Shown: piece after piece, positions 36,367 to 46,381 of the stretch
Position numbering within the stretch: position 1 is the stretch's first letter
Layout of the letters: each line of letters starts with the position of its first letter
Origin: Bacteroidota bacterium
Lineage (GTDB): Bacteria; Bacteroidota; Bacteroidia; Bacteroidales; Prolixibacteraceae
DNA length: 60,676 nt
Assembly (NCBI GenBank): GCA_029265715.1
Contig: JAJUGZ010000013.1
Location: forward strand, 1-60,676
Direction of reading: 5' to 3'
The notes under the pieces: generated by a model
What the model was told of the DNA's origin: nothing
Seen by the model: the letters and a program-made list of their open reading frames with translations, nothing else
The model's database searches: none
Program-made: the position numbers and the translations under genes

Positions 36367-37176
36367 ATGATCCCAAAACTCAAGTACGAAGGCTCAAATT
36401 TTTTGCTTTTGGCCGGTCCCTGCGTAATCGAAAGCGAACAAATGGCTCTCGAAATTGCCGAACGCATCGTGACAATTACCGACAAACTCCGGATTCCTTA
36501 TGTCTTTAAAGGTTCGTACCGGAAAGCAAACCGCTCGCGCATCGACTCGTTTTCCGGAATTGGCGACGAAAAAGCCCTGAACATTCTCCGAAAAGTTGGC
36601 GAAACATTCAACATCCCGACCGTTACCGATATCCACAGCGCCCCCGAAGCGGCGATGGCCGCGCCGTATGTCGATGTATTACAGATTCCGGCGTTCCTTT
36701 GCCGCCAAACTGATATTCTGATGGCCGCAGCGCAAACCGGGAAAGTAGTGAATATAAAAAAAGGACAGTTTTTATCGGCAGAAGCCATGCAATTTGCCGT
36801 AGCGAAGGTTCGCGACTGCGGTAACAATCAGGTCATGATTACCGAACGCGGAACAACATTTGGGTATCAGGATTTAGTGGTTGACTATCGCGGCATCCCC
36901 GTCATGCAGAAAACCAGTAACTGCCCGGTTATCCTCGATATAACCCACTCGCTGCAACAACCCAACCAAGCAAGCGGAGTAACCGGTGGACAACCAGCCC
37001 TTATCGAAACCATTGCCCGGGCCGGAATAGCCGTTGGCGCCGATGGCATTTTTATCGAAACCCATCCGAATCCATCCATTGCTAAATCGGATGGCGCGAA
37101 CATGCTGCCGCTCGATTTACTGGAAGGACTGTTATCGAAGCTGGTCCAAATCAGACAGGTAGTTGCCAAATTCTAG
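36367..37176 (+). CDS. kdsA: 3-deoxy-8-phosphooctulonate synthase, metal-dependent type
   Basis: Condenses phosphoenolpyruvate and arabinose 5-phosphate into Kdo-8-phosphate for lipopolysaccharide core. 269 aa, slightly shorter than E. coli KdsA (284). Cys19 in LLAGPCVIES is at the metal-ligand position, where metal-independent enzymes such as E. coli KdsA have Asn, so this one is predicted to need a divalent metal. The phosphate loop reads FKGSYRKANRSR rather than FKASFDKANRSS. It is monocistronic, ended by the hairpin at 37194-37233. Confidence 0.93.
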   Translation: MIPKLKYEGSNFLLLAGPCVIESEQMALEIAERIVTITDKLRIPYVFKGSYRKANRSRIDSFSGIGDEKALNILRKVGETFNIPTVTDIHSAPEAAMAAPYVDVLQIPAFLCRQTDILMAAAQTGKVVNIKKGQFLSAEAMQFAVAKVRDCGNNQVMITERGTTFGYQDLVVDYRGIPVMQKTSNCPVILDITHSLQQPNQASGVTGGQPALIETIARAGIAVGADGIFIETHPNPSIAKSDGANMLPLDLLEGLLSKLVQIRQVVAKF

Positions 37177-37193
37177 AAACCAAAACCCAGCGG

Positions 37194-37233
37194 GAAAAGC
37201 CTGAATAGAAGCCATCGCTCATTCAGGCTTTTC
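37194..37233. terminator. Terminator between kdsA and the BFD-like gene, probably bidirectional
   Basis: A perfect 13-bp stem (37194-37206 with 37221-37233, GAAAAGCCTGAAT / ATTCAGGCTTTTC) lies between two convergent genes. The T runs are modest on both strands. Confidence 0.75.
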
Positions 37234-37238
37234 TTTAG

Positions 37239-37448
37239 CTAAAAATCAAATTTTTGTTGCGGATCGGGCTTTCTGTTTCGGTTAAACTCGTCAACCATTG
37301 TGTCGATTTCAACCAAACACTTGCCACAATTAGTCCCGGCGCCAGTCTTGTTTTGAATGCCTTCGGTCGTGCAGGCACCTGCGCTGAGCGCAGCCTCAAT
37401 TTCTGCTGACGTGACCATATTGCAAAGACAAACTAATTTTTTCTTCAT
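37239..37448 (-). CDS. BFD-like [2Fe-2S] protein
   Basis: A 69-aa cytoplasmic protein. Cys7, Cys9, Cys41 and Cys44 follow the C-x-C-x31-C-x2-C pattern of the BFD (bacterioferritin-associated ferredoxin) domain, and the helical spacer GACTTEGIQNKTGAGTNCGKC, given in part, fits the family (GAGTNCGKC). BFD proteins pass electrons to release iron from bacterioferritin; stand-alone small domains also serve in other redox chains. No ferritin gene is adjacent. A TACTTTTG box lies 38 bases upstream. Confidence 0.88.
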   Translation of the reverse strand: MKKKLVCLCNMVTSAEIEAALSAGACTTEGIQNKTGAGTNCGKCLVEIDTMVDEFNRNRKPDPQQKFDF

Positions 37449-37486
37449 TTTCTGATCGTCTGATTTACTGTTGAAAATTGTGTTGG

Positions 37487-37494
37487 CAAAAGTA
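37487..37494 (-). promoter_or_regulatory. Candidate promoter box of the BFD-like gene
   Basis: TACTTTTG on the minus strand, 38 bases before the ATG at 37448. Confidence 0.45.
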
Positions 37495-37720
37495 ACCAGC
37501 CAAACGAATATTCAAAACCGAAGCCACACAAGGGTAAAAACTTTTCGTGTTTCGGCCCCGATTTTTACTCATTTTTCCCTGAGTTTTTGAAATTCGAAGA
37601 TAAGAATTTGCATTTTTCCGTTTTTATGAACATATTTAACCAGCAAATTAAGGTACATCAATCAAACATGTAACTTAAAGCACTTGAGGGAACGATTCTA
37701 AAACGGAATAACATTTCGCA

Positions 37721-38296
37721 ATGATTACCTATTCGAACCAGGAGCTTCTTAATGGCATTCTTCGGAATGATAGTATTGTATTGCAGTATATTTATAAAAA
37801 CTTCTACTATAAAATTAACTCTTTCATCAAAAAAAACAGTGGAGATGATGATGATGCCAACGACGTTTTTCAAGAAGCAATTATTATCATCTACCGCAAG
37901 CTGAAAGCGAACGAATTGCTTCTTGACTGCTCATTCGAAACCTATTTATATTCTGTTTGTCGATTTCTATGGCTAAAACAGCTCGAAAAACGAAAAGCTG
38001 AAAAAGAAAAAATTCAGGATAACCACGAGTACGACGACAACATTTATGACGATGCGTTTGAAAAAACCGTTGACTTAAACGAACGATATCGCTTATACCA
38101 AAAGCATTTTGCAAACCTGGGTAAAGATTGTCAGAAAATTCTCCAGATGTTTTTTGATAAAGTTCCGTTGAAGCACATCGCCCAGATCATGGGATTTAAA
38201 GGCGAAAAGTATGCTAAGAAACGTAAATACAAATGCAAAGAGTACCTGATCAAGAGTATCAAACAAGACTTGGAATACAAGAAGATTTTTGAATAA
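37721..38296 (+). CDS. ECF-type sigma-70 family RNA polymerase sigma factor
   Basis: A 191-aa sigma factor with regions 2 and 4 only. Region 2 spans about 12-90 (DVFQEAIIIIYRKLKAN marks 2.2); region 4 spans about 125-185 (CQKILQMFFDKVPLKHIAQIMG helix-turn-helix, quoted in part as VPLKHIAQIMG). The linker is rich in Lys and Asp. No anti-sigma factor or SusC/D pair follows, since the next gene is convergent, so its control must be elsewhere or by its own level. Confidence 0.88.
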   Translation: MITYSNQELLNGILRNDSIVLQYIYKNFYYKINSFIKKNSGDDDDANDVFQEAIIIIYRKLKANELLLDCSFETYLYSVCRFLWLKQLEKRKAEKEKIQDNHEYDDNIYDDAFEKTVDLNERYRLYQKHFANLGKDCQKILQMFFDKVPLKHIAQIMGFKGEKYAKKRKYKCKEYLIKSIKQDLEYKKIFE

Positions 38297-38317
38297 TAAC
38301 TCGTGTTGCCATGTATT

Positions 38318-39223
38318 CTATTTCAAATGCGAGCCAATCGTAATCAGGATAATCCCCAATAAAATACCAGCCAGGTACAAGCCTTTTTTCACGATGTTTT
38401 TCTCAGTAAAAATCAACGTTCCGATCAAAAAAGAAATGACGACGCCGCCCCTCCGCAACGCTGAAATCATTGAAATCATTGAATCTTCGTAACTCAGGGC
38501 ATAGAAATAAACAAAATCAGACATTACCAGAAACAAACCAATTGCCGGAATCGACCAGCGAAATTCAAATTTATCGCGCTTTTCGAAAGGTTTCTTCCAA
38601 TAATTAACAGCCAAAACCGGTACCATGATCAGCGATTGGTAGAACGAAAACCAAGCCTGTACGGCCATTCGGTCGACCTGTCGCATAATATACTTATCGT
38701 ACAAACTACTCCCGGCACCCAGCAAGGTCCCGACAAGGATGAAAATAACCCATCTGTTCGTTGTGAAATAAATCCCTTCCAACTTACCGGCCGTGGAAAG
38801 CATATAAAAAAAGAACAAGGTAATTAAAACACCAACCCACTGAAAACCATTCAAATGTTCACCGAAAATAGCGATGGCGCCCAGCAGAACCCAAAGCGGA
38901 CCAGTTCCCCGAATCGGCGAAACAATTGTGATCGGCAAGTACTTCATTGCATAAAACGCGAATATCCAACTGGATACAACAATTATCGATTTGATAAAAA
39001 TTAATACCTGTTGATATGCGCTAACCGATGGCACAAAAAACGAAGCGTTCACCCAATCCGGAAAATAATAAGAGAGAATAACCAAAGGCAGAAAAATGGC
39101 CGAGCTTGTGAGCGTCGAGATAAACAAAACCGGTAAAACCGCATTATTATTCAGGGCCAATTTCTTAAAAACATCGTAAACTCCCAGCAATACAGCTGAA
39201 ACCAACGCCAGAACAACCCACAT
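38318..39223 (-). CDS. EamA/DMT-family transporter
   Basis: A 301-aa inner-membrane protein with ten predicted spans in two EamA repeats. The motif VSPIRGTGPLWVLLGAIAIF ends the first repeat and SALRRGGVVISFLIGTLIF ends the second. DMT proteins export or import metabolites such as amino acids or nucleotide sugars; the substrate is unknown. It is convergent with the sigma factor gene. A TAGTTTTG box is 17 bases upstream. Confidence 0.9.
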   Translation of the reverse strand: MWVVLALVSAVLLGVYDVFKKLALNNNAVLPVLFISTLTSSAIFLPLVILSYYFPDWVNASFFVPSVSAYQQVLIFIKSIIVVSSWIFAFYAMKYLPITIVSPIRGTGPLWVLLGAIAIFGEHLNGFQWVGVLITLFFFYMLSTAGKLEGIYFTTNRWVIFILVGTLLGAGSSLYDKYIMRQVDRMAVQAWFSFYQSLIMVPVLAVNYWKKPFEKRDKFEFRWSIPAIGLFLVMSDFVYFYALSYEDSMISMISALRRGGVVISFLIGTLIFTEKNIVKKGLYLAGILLGIILITIGSHLK

Positions 39224-39240
39224 CTTTTTCTTTTTGCGTG

Positions 39241-39248
39241 CAAAACTA
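39241..39248 (-). promoter_or_regulatory. Candidate promoter box of the EamA gene
   Basis: TAGTTTTG on the minus strand, 17 bases before the ATG at 39223. Confidence 0.55.
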
Positions 39249-39393
39249 TAAACAGTTTGCAGGCAATCGATATTCTCGCTCGATCCGTTAAATAAATTGA
39301 CCGAAACTTAATAAAAACTGATTGGCCCTGCTTTTTAAACAATCTTTGCACATCTTTACGCAAAATTTCGATTAGGTAATAACAAACGATACG

Positions 39394-40404
39394 ATGAAAA
39401 CAGTTTTAGTCTTTGCACTTGCAATCCTCCTCGCTGCAGGATGCCAGCAAAAAAAATATGAATACAAAAAAATAGCCGGCTTTGCCCAGGGAACCAATTA
39501 CCACATAACCTACGAAAATTCGACAGGCAAAGACTATTCGGATGCGATTGATTCCATTCTGAAAGCATTTGACAAGTCACTGTCGATTTACGATTCAACG
39601 TCAATTATCTCCAGAATAAACAACAACGAACCGGATGTTGTTCTGGACGAGTGGTTTACCACAGTCTTCAACAAATCGGTTGAAGTGAACAAACTATCCG
39701 GAGGGGCATTTGATATCACCGTTGGGCCAGTTGTCAGAGCCTGGGGATTTGGGAATGGTCCTGAAGCCAAACACGACACTGCATATATCGACAGTCTGAT
39801 GACTTTTGTCGGGATGGACAAAGCCCGCCTCGAAAATGGTAAAATCATAAAAGCCTATCCCGGCGTAAAATTAGATGTAAACGCCATTGCACAAGGCTTT
39901 TCGGTTGACATTGTATGTGATTTTCTGGCAGCCCGGGGCATAAAAAACTATCTGGTCGAAATTGGAGGCGAAGTTCGCGGGGTAGGCCGCAATGCTTCGG
40001 GAAACCTGTGGCGGGTCGGTATCGACAAGCCAGAAGACGGGAATATGTCGCCAGGAACTGATCTTCAGGCAATTATCAACTTAGATAACAAAGCCTTGGC
40101 CACATCGGGTAATTACCGGAAGTTTTACGTTGAAAACGGGGTGAAATATTCACATACAATCGACCCCCAAACGGGATTCCCGGCACGTAATACGTTATTA
40201 AGCGCAACGGTAATCGCGACGGATTGCATCACGGCCGATGCCCTGGCTACCAGTTTCATGGTATTGGGCTTAGATAAAAGCAAAAAGTTACTTGAAACAT
40301 TACCGGGCATCGAAGTTTATTTTGTTTATACCAACGACAAAGGCAATTACGAAGTTTATTTTTCGCCCGGTCTTGCAAGAATGATCGTTGAATCGCAGGA
40401 ATAG
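39394..40404 (+). CDS. apbE: FAD:protein FMN transferase, lipoprotein
   Basis: A 336-aa periplasmic lipoprotein (lipobox LAAGC, Cys17) that attaches FMN to threonines of flavoproteins such as NqrB/NqrC or RnfD/RnfG. Family motifs: GTNYHITYE near the N-terminus, the GGAFDITVGPVVRAWGFG core (about 103-120), the KLDVNAIAQGFSVD segment, and ATSGNYRKFY, then SHTIDPQTGFPA with the metal-binding residues. No Nqr or Rnf genes lie in the window. It ends at a hairpin shared with the convergent sensor gene. Confidence 0.93.
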   Translation: MKTVLVFALAILLAAGCQQKKYEYKKIAGFAQGTNYHITYENSTGKDYSDAIDSILKAFDKSLSIYDSTSIISRINNNEPDVVLDEWFTTVFNKSVEVNKLSGGAFDITVGPVVRAWGFGNGPEAKHDTAYIDSLMTFVGMDKARLENGKIIKAYPGVKLDVNAIAQGFSVDIVCDFLAARGIKNYLVEIGGEVRGVGRNASGNLWRVGIDKPEDGNMSPGTDLQAIINLDNKALATSGNYRKFYVENGVKYSHTIDPQTGFPARNTLLSATVIATDCITADALATSFMVLGLDKSKKLLETLPGIEVYFVYTNDKGNYEVYFSPGLARMIVESQE

Positions 40405-40432
40405 GCCCGAAAATCAAGATTATAGGCACAAC

Positions 40433-40469
40433 GAAAAGGCGGGCAGGCATCAGGCATGTTCGCCTTTTC
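40433..40469. terminator. Hairpin between apbE and the hybrid sensor gene
   Basis: A 9-bp stem GAAAAGGCG / CGCCTTTTC (40433-40441 with 40461-40469) straddles the 3' end of the sensor gene. The T runs are short, so efficiency is uncertain. Confidence 0.5.
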
Positions 40470-43400
40470 CTTTGCATTCAGAAGGCAACCGGTTGTACTT
40501 TTCTTTGAAATATCGGGAGAAATACCGTGGATTGTTAAAACCTACTTTATAGGCAACCTCTGACACCGATAGCTGGCTTTTCTCCAGCAAAACCACAGCA
40601 TGCTCGAGGCGGATATCTCGAATAAACTCAACCGGGGTTTTCCCGGTGAGCGACAACAGTTTTTTATACAAATGAACACGGCTCATCCCCAACTCACGAC
40701 TGAGCTCTTCGACCGAGAAATCAGGATTTTCGAGATGTTTCCCGACCAACGAAACGGCTTTCCCGATCAGTTTTTCATCCAGTGATACAACGGGTATTTC
40801 AGCCGGTTCAATTTCTATTCGTTTATTGAACGATTCGCGCAGTTGGGCCCGCAGCCTGATCAGGTTCTCAATTCGCGGCTCTAATAATTTCGAGTCGAAT
40901 GGTTTAGTTATGTAATCATCAGCGCCGCTTTGCAACCCCTCCAGTTTTTGCTCGTCCGAAATCCTGGCAGTCAACAATATAACCGGAATGTGCGAGGTTC
41001 TCGGATCGGTTTTTATTTTATTGCACAGCGTCAAACCATCCATCAATGGCATGGCAACATCGCTCACCACCAAATCGGGCACAAAATTGAGACACTTTTT
41101 CCAACCCGCTTTCCCGTTTTCGGCTTCAAGGATATGGTAGTTGTGAGAAAGATTATCCTTTAAATAAAACCGAAAATCATCGTTATCCTCAACCAATAGG
41201 ACTGTGTTCTTTTTCGGACCAGGTTTATTCTTTCCAATCGGTTCAATTACCGGTTCTACAGAGGCAGATTGACTGTTCAGAGCAACATCCTGTTTTTCAA
41301 CAACAACGCCAGCATCCTGCCTGCTATATTGTTTTACGGGCAGTTCAACCGTAAAACAACTTCCTTGGCCAACCTCGCTTTTAACAGATATCCGTCCACC
41401 CAGCAATCGCAGAAATTCAGCAACCAGCGATAAGCCAATCCCGGTTCCCTGATTGACAACTGCAGCCGGGATATCATCCTGAAAAAAGCGTTCAAAAATG
41501 CGGTCGAGTTTATCGGCCGGGATTCCAATTCCTGAATCTTCTACAGAAACGACAAGTGTTTTGTCAGCCTCCGGCAGAACATCGGCATTTTCAGGGTTCA
41601 CTTCCACATCTTTTAGCGAAACAGAAACCGTTACCCTCCCGTTTTCCGGAGTAAACTTGTGCGCATTCGAGAGAAGGTTGAACAGGATTTTTTCGAGTTT
41701 ATCCCGGTCAAAACGGGTATAAAACTCGTCAACCGTGGTTTCAAAACAAAAATGTATCCCCTTTTTCTCCGACAAGTCGGTAAAAGCATACGATGTTTCC
41801 CGGATAAAACCAATTATCTCGCCCAACGACCGGGCGACTTTCAAATCCTGAAACTCCATTTTCCGGAAATCAAGCAACTGGTTCACCATGTTCAGCAACC
41901 GGCGTGCATTTCGATGGACCAGGCCCAACTGGGCCCGCTGCCTGGGATCTGTAGCCTCATCCAGCATTTTTTCGACCGGGGCAAGAATCAACGAAAGCGG
42001 CGTTCGGAACTCATGGCTCACATTGGTAAAAAAACGGGTTTTCAACCGATCGAGATTGGCCACCCGTTCGGCTTCCTGATGTTCCTGCTGTGCCCTGAAT
42101 TTCAGGCGTTCGCGCTCAAGGATCGAATGCCTCAAAAAAACGAGGACCGCCCCCAGCAAAATCACATAAAGGACAAAAGCTAAATGGGTACGCCAGAACG
42201 GTGGCCTGACAACAATTTTGAGCGAAGGCGACAGCTCGCGTTGCCGGCCAAACTGATCGGTTACCCGGACCCGGAAACGATATTCGCCCGGATCAAGGTT
42301 TGTATAGGTCGCCAGCTTATTTTTCGATTCATCGGTCAGCCAGGTGGTATTGAAACCCTCCAGCTTATATTCATACCGGTACTTCTCCGGATAAAAATAA
42401 TCCAACGCTGTAAACTGAATTGAAAACACATTTTCGCGGTATTTCAGTTCAATTTCTGAAAGTCCGGTTACCACTTTATCGAGGATCACGCGCCCATTCA
42501 GCCGTTCATGCACCGCAACTTTTTTGTTGAACACCAATAAATCGGTCAACACCACATTGGGGACATAATCAATCGGCCTGATTTCGCCAGGATTTAAAAT
42601 GTTGAACCCGTTCGGCCCTCCAAATATCAGCTCCCCGTTTCTTGTCCGGAAAGCCGCCTGGGTATTAAATTCTTTTCCCTGCAACCCATCGGTCGTATCA
42701 AAATTTACGATCTGAAACGCACGATTTTTCTTAAAATCGGCAGAAACCCGGATATTCGACAACCCATTGCCGGTGCTTGCCCACATCGAACCGTTTTTGT
42801 CTTGCAGAATTGTCAGGACCGACTCATCTGGCAGTCCTTCTTTCCGTCCAATCCGGGTAAAACTTCCGGCTTCTGGATCTAAAATGGTTAACCCCTGGCG
42901 GGTACAAACCCAGAGCAAATGCCGCGAATCTTCCACAACCCAATAAACATTGTTATTGCTCAGCGAATTTGTGTTACCCGGCTCGTTCCCGTAATGCGTA
43001 AACCGTCCGGTCGCTTTATCCAGACAATCGAGGCCGTCGGAAGTGCCAAACCAGACATTTTCGCGGCTGTCGATACAAACTGAAAATACGAAGTTCGAAC
43101 GGACCGAGTTTTCCGGGCTTGACAGATAATCGAGAAAACTTCCGGTTTTCGGATTAAAATATTTTGCCCCATTACCCATTGTGGCCAGCCAGAAATTTCC
43201 GTTCCGATCCTCGCAGATGTCCCAAACACTGGCTCCGGTATTCCCCTTCTCTCCTCCTGAAACCGGATAACGAATAAAATTTTTGCCATCGAACCGATTT
43301 AAACCGCCCAGATAAGTGCCAATCCATAAATCATTGTTGCGGTCGGCATACAACGAAACGATTACATTGCTGCTTAAGCTGTTGGGATCATCCGGATTGC

Positions 43401-44625
43401 TTAGATACTGCCGAAATTCGTTTTTGCGCCGATCAAAACAAATCAGCCCCCCGCCATTGGTCCCAATCCATAAATTACCCAACAGGTCTTCTTCAAAGCA
43501 ATCCACATCGCTAAACATCAAACTTTTATCATTCGAAGGCAAATGTTTGTAATGCTGAAAGCTGATTAAGCCTTCATGGTAATAAGATATACCCATCTTG
43601 AAGGTGCCGGCCCAGATCGTTCCCAGATCATCCTTATAAAGTGCTGTGACTGAATTTTGAGACAAGGATGTCTCATCGTCCGGGTTATTCCACAAATATC
43701 GGATACTGAAATCCGGCTTGCAGATCAGGTTTATCCCGCCATGATCGGTCGAGACCCAAATCACTCCTTTATCGTCCTGAACAACCGCCGATACTAAGTT
43801 CGAGCTCAATCCGCCAGCTGGTTTTTCCGACTTCACCAAATGTTTGACCGAGCCTGATTTGGTATTCAGGAAAACTAAACCAGCTGGCACGTTTCGGGAA
43901 TAGACCCAAACATCCTGATCTGCATCGGCCATGATCCGGCACGAATTACTTCCGACGGGGATATAGCCGGTCAAATCCCATCGCCGAACGACCTTTAAGG
44001 TCAAGGGGTCTATTTTCTCGACCATTCCCGCACCATGAACAATCCAGATTCCACCAGAACGATCAGCCGAAATTCCGCTCACGTTATTATCGCAAACCGA
44101 CTGCGGATCACCGGACGAATTCAACGCATTGATAACCTTCCCGGATTTTACCTCATACTTGTACAGGCCCGACTGGCTGTTGGCTACCCAAAAATTACCA
44201 TCCCGGTCGCGTATAACCTGCGAAACGTTTTCAACCGGAACCTGATCGGTTTTAAAAAACAAATCGGATTGAACGCTAAAACGTTCCGTTTCAGGGTCAA
44301 AAACAGAATAAGCAACAGCCGATTGGATCCAGATCTTTCCGGTTTCATCTTCGAAAAGAGAGGTAATCTGGTTGTCGGGCAATGAACCAGCCACCGCCGG
44401 GTCGTTCCGAAATACCAAAAATCTGGAGCCATCAAACCGGTTCAATCCATTCGCCGTACCAAACCAAATAAAGCCACGGCTATCTTTCAGAATGGCATTC
44501 ACCTGGTTATTCGACAAACCATTTGCAATATCCAGATGCCTGAATTTATACGAGCCAGTCTGCCCCCAACAAGGAAAGGAGAACAGGCAGGCCATCAAGA
44601 CTGTTATGAAAACAGATTTATGCAC
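40450..44625 (-). CDS. Hybrid two-component sensor kinase/response regulator (HTCS)
   Basis: A 1391-aa one-protein two-component system. Order: signal peptide (to about 22); two periplasmic seven-bladed reg_prop propellers (about 25-720, with repeats like IWIGTNGGGLICFD); Y_Y_Y domain (about 740-805); membrane span (about 815-835); HisKA with His871 (NVSHEFRTPL); HATPase; receiver domain with Asp1189 (DLVVSDVAMP); and a C-terminal AraC-type DNA-binding domain (about 1285-1385). HTCS proteins sense oligosaccharides and switch on glycan-use genes. The GH51 gene just upstream on the same strand is the natural target, suggesting an arabinan signal. Confidence 0.95.
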   Translation of the reverse strand: MHKSVFITVLMACLFSFPCWGQTGSYKFRHLDIANGLSNNQVNAILKDSRGFIWFGTANGLNRFDGSRFLVFRNDPAVAGSLPDNQITSLFEDETGKIWIQSAVAYSVFDPETERFSVQSDLFFKTDQVPVENVSQVIRDRDGNFWVANSQSGLYKYEVKSGKVINALNSSGDPQSVCDNNVSGISADRSGGIWIVHGAGMVEKIDPLTLKVVRRWDLTGYIPVGSNSCRIMADADQDVWVYSRNVPAGLVFLNTKSGSVKHLVKSEKPAGGLSSNLVSAVVQDDKGVIWVSTDHGGINLICKPDFSIRYLWNNPDDETSLSQNSVTALYKDDLGTIWAGTFKMGISYYHEGLISFQHYKHLPSNDKSLMFSDVDCFEEDLLGNLWIGTNGGGLICFDRRKNEFRQYLSNPDDPNSLSSNVIVSLYADRNNDLWIGTYLGGLNRFDGKNFIRYPVSGGEKGNTGASVWDICEDRNGNFWLATMGNGAKYFNPKTGSFLDYLSSPENSVRSNFVFSVCIDSRENVWFGTSDGLDCLDKATGRFTHYGNEPGNTNSLSNNNVYWVVEDSRHLLWVCTRQGLTILDPEAGSFTRIGRKEGLPDESVLTILQDKNGSMWASTGNGLSNIRVSADFKKNRAFQIVNFDTTDGLQGKEFNTQAAFRTRNGELIFGGPNGFNILNPGEIRPIDYVPNVVLTDLLVFNKKVAVHERLNGRVILDKVVTGLSEIELKYRENVFSIQFTALDYFYPEKYRYEYKLEGFNTTWLTDESKNKLATYTNLDPGEYRFRVRVTDQFGRQRELSPSLKIVVRPPFWRTHLAFVLYVILLGAVLVFLRHSILERERLKFRAQQEHQEAERVANLDRLKTRFFTNVSHEFRTPLSLILAPVEKMLDEATDPRQRAQLGLVHRNARRLLNMVNQLLDFRKMEFQDLKVARSLGEIIGFIRETSYAFTDLSEKKGIHFCFETTVDEFYTRFDRDKLEKILFNLLSNAHKFTPENGRVTVSVSLKDVEVNPENADVLPEADKTLVVSVEDSGIGIPADKLDRIFERFFQDDIPAAVVNQGTGIGLSLVAEFLRLLGGRISVKSEVGQGSCFTVELPVKQYSRQDAGVVVEKQDVALNSQSASVEPVIEPIGKNKPGPKKNTVLLVEDNDDFRFYLKDNLSHNYHILEAENGKAGWKKCLNFVPDLVVSDVAMPLMDGLTLCNKIKTDPRTSHIPVILLTARISDEQKLEGLQSGADDYITKPFDSKLLEPRIENLIRLRAQLRESFNKRIEIEPAEIPVVSLDEKLIGKAVSLVGKHLENPDFSVEELSRELGMSRVHLYKKLLSLTGKTPVEFIRDIRLEHAVVLLEKSQLSVSEVAYKVGFNNPRYFSRYFKEKYNRLPSECKGKGEHA

Positions 44626-44755
44626 AAATTACCTCCGGGAAATAATTGATCAAAAAAAAACTCTGCCGAAATTTATTGATTATTCGGGAAGCAGAAAAAC
44701 CAGTCAGGGGTTTATAAGAAAAACATTGCTGCACAATAAACCTATTTTTAAAGCA

Positions 44756-44795
44756 GAAAGCCTCCCCGGAACACAAACATTCCGGGGAGGCTTTC
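44756..44795 (-). terminator. Terminator of the GH51 gene
   Basis: A perfect 15-bp stem (44756-44770 with 44781-44795) with a GC-rich core CCTCCCCGGA. It lies 39 bases past the GH51 stop on the minus strand and before the sensor gene start. Confidence 0.88.
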
Positions 44796-44833
44796 AAAAT
44801 ATGATATAAAAACCGGTTTTTGGAAGACAGGGA

Positions 44834-46381
44834 TTATTCTACCTCCAGAACCACGATCGATTTTGCAGGAAGAGTCACAGTCAGGCTATTGTCTCCAGCT
44901 TTTTTATAGTTTTTGAATTCAGCCGGGGCAATCACGTTCGGCTTATCAAACGAGTTGAATGAATTTATCGCAGGAGCAGTCAAAACAGTTGCTGAGTTTA
45001 CTTTTTTGATATTTTTCCCATTGAGTTTTACCGCCAGTTGGATCTCCTTGTTGGGGTTCACATTGCTCAGCGAAATATGTATTTTCCCATTTTTATCGAT
45101 TGAAGACGAACTGCTGATTGCCGGAATTTCTTCTTCGCCAAATTTATATTTTTCACAAGTCAGCTTGTCTTTCAGCAGATTTGCATCCTGATGCACGGCA
45201 TACATCTTAAACACATGGTAAGTCGGGGTGAGGACCATTTTATCGCCCCGGGTTAAAATCATAGCTTGCAAAACATTTACCATTTGGGCAATATTGGCCA
45301 TCTTCACACGGTCGCTATGGTGATTAAAAATATCCATTGTTTCGGAGGCAATCAACGCGTCGCGCATGGTATTCTGCTGGAACAAATGGCCTGGTTCGGT
45401 TCCCGGTTCAACATCGGTCCAGATCCCCCATTCATCGACAAAAAGGCCGATCCGTTTCTGAGGGTCCTTCTCGTCCATGATCTGTGAACTCTTCGTTACG
45501 ATCTCGTCCATCTTCAAAGCCTGTTTCAGCCCGCCAAAATACAGGTCCTCACCAAATCCGGTTGCCGATCGTTTATCTTCCCATTTTCCGGTAGCAATGG
45601 TATAATAATGAAGCGACAACGCATCCATACTCCCGCGGCCTTTTTCCATCAACACGCTGGTCCAGTTGTAATCAGGACCGTTTGATCCGCAACCAACACG
45701 TTGGAATTTGGTTCCTCCGTACATTTTAGCGTAAACCGAGAACTGGCGCAATTTATCGGCATAAAACTCCGGGGTCATGTCACCACCGCATCCCCAGCTT
45801 TCGTTACCAATTCCAAGGAACTTAACATTGGTCCATGGTTCTTCGCGACCATTCTGACGGCGCCAGTTAGCCATCGGAACATCATCGTCCGATGTCATAT
45901 ATTCAATCCAATCAACCATTTCACCAACCGTTCCGCTGCCAACGTTGGCCGAAATGTAGGCATCGCAACCCAGCATCTCGCACAAATTGAGGAATTCATG
46001 TGTTCCAAACTCGTTGTTTTCAACGGTACCTCCCCAGAAAACATTTTTAATTTTCGGACGGTCGGCAACCGGGCCAACTCCATTTTTCCAGTGGTAGGTG
46101 TCGGCAAAACAACCTCCGGGCCAACGTAACACCGGGACATGCAAAGCCTGCAACGCTTCAAGCAGATCTTTCCGGTAACCGTTTATATTTGGAATTTTCG
46201 AATCTTTACCAACCCAAATACCATCATAAATACAGCGCCCCAAATGTTCGGCAAACTGCCCATAAATATTTTTACTGATTTGCTGAGTCGAACCTTCAGC
46301 ATTAATTTCCAAAGTATTAACCTGCGCATATCCGATTAATCCCAGAAAAAGAAAAGATACAATTAACCATGATTTTCTCAT
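44834..46381 (-). CDS. GH51 alpha-L-arabinofuranosidase, exported
   Basis: A 515-aa glycoside hydrolase that removes arabinofuranosyl side groups from arabinan or arabinoxylan. A signal peptide (to GYAQ, about 20) precedes a (beta/alpha)8 barrel. The acid/base Glu194 is in FLGIGNESWGCG and the nucleophile Glu317 is in FVDEWGIW. A C-terminal beta domain follows (about 400-515). The start at 46381 (MRKSW) was chosen because the signal peptide begins there; the in-frame ATG at 46552 adds 57 residues unlike the family. The hybrid sensor gene lies downstream on the same strand, separated by a terminator. Confidence 0.94.
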   Translation of the reverse strand: MRKSWLIVSFLFLGLIGYAQVNTLEINAEGSTQQISKNIYGQFAEHLGRCIYDGIWVGKDSKIPNINGYRKDLLEALQALHVPVLRWPGGCFADTYHWKNGVGPVADRPKIKNVFWGGTVENNEFGTHEFLNLCEMLGCDAYISANVGSGTVGEMVDWIEYMTSDDDVPMANWRRQNGREEPWTNVKFLGIGNESWGCGGDMTPEFYADKLRQFSVYAKMYGGTKFQRVGCGSNGPDYNWTSVLMEKGRGSMDALSLHYYTIATGKWEDKRSATGFGEDLYFGGLKQALKMDEIVTKSSQIMDEKDPQKRIGLFVDEWGIWTDVEPGTEPGHLFQQNTMRDALIASETMDIFNHHSDRVKMANIAQMVNVLQAMILTRGDKMVLTPTYHVFKMYAVHQDANLLKDKLTCEKYKFGEEEIPAISSSSSIDKNGKIHISLSNVNPNKEIQLAVKLNGKNIKKVNSATVLTAPAINSFNSFDKPNVIAPAEFKNYKKAGDNSLTVTLPAKSIVVLEVE

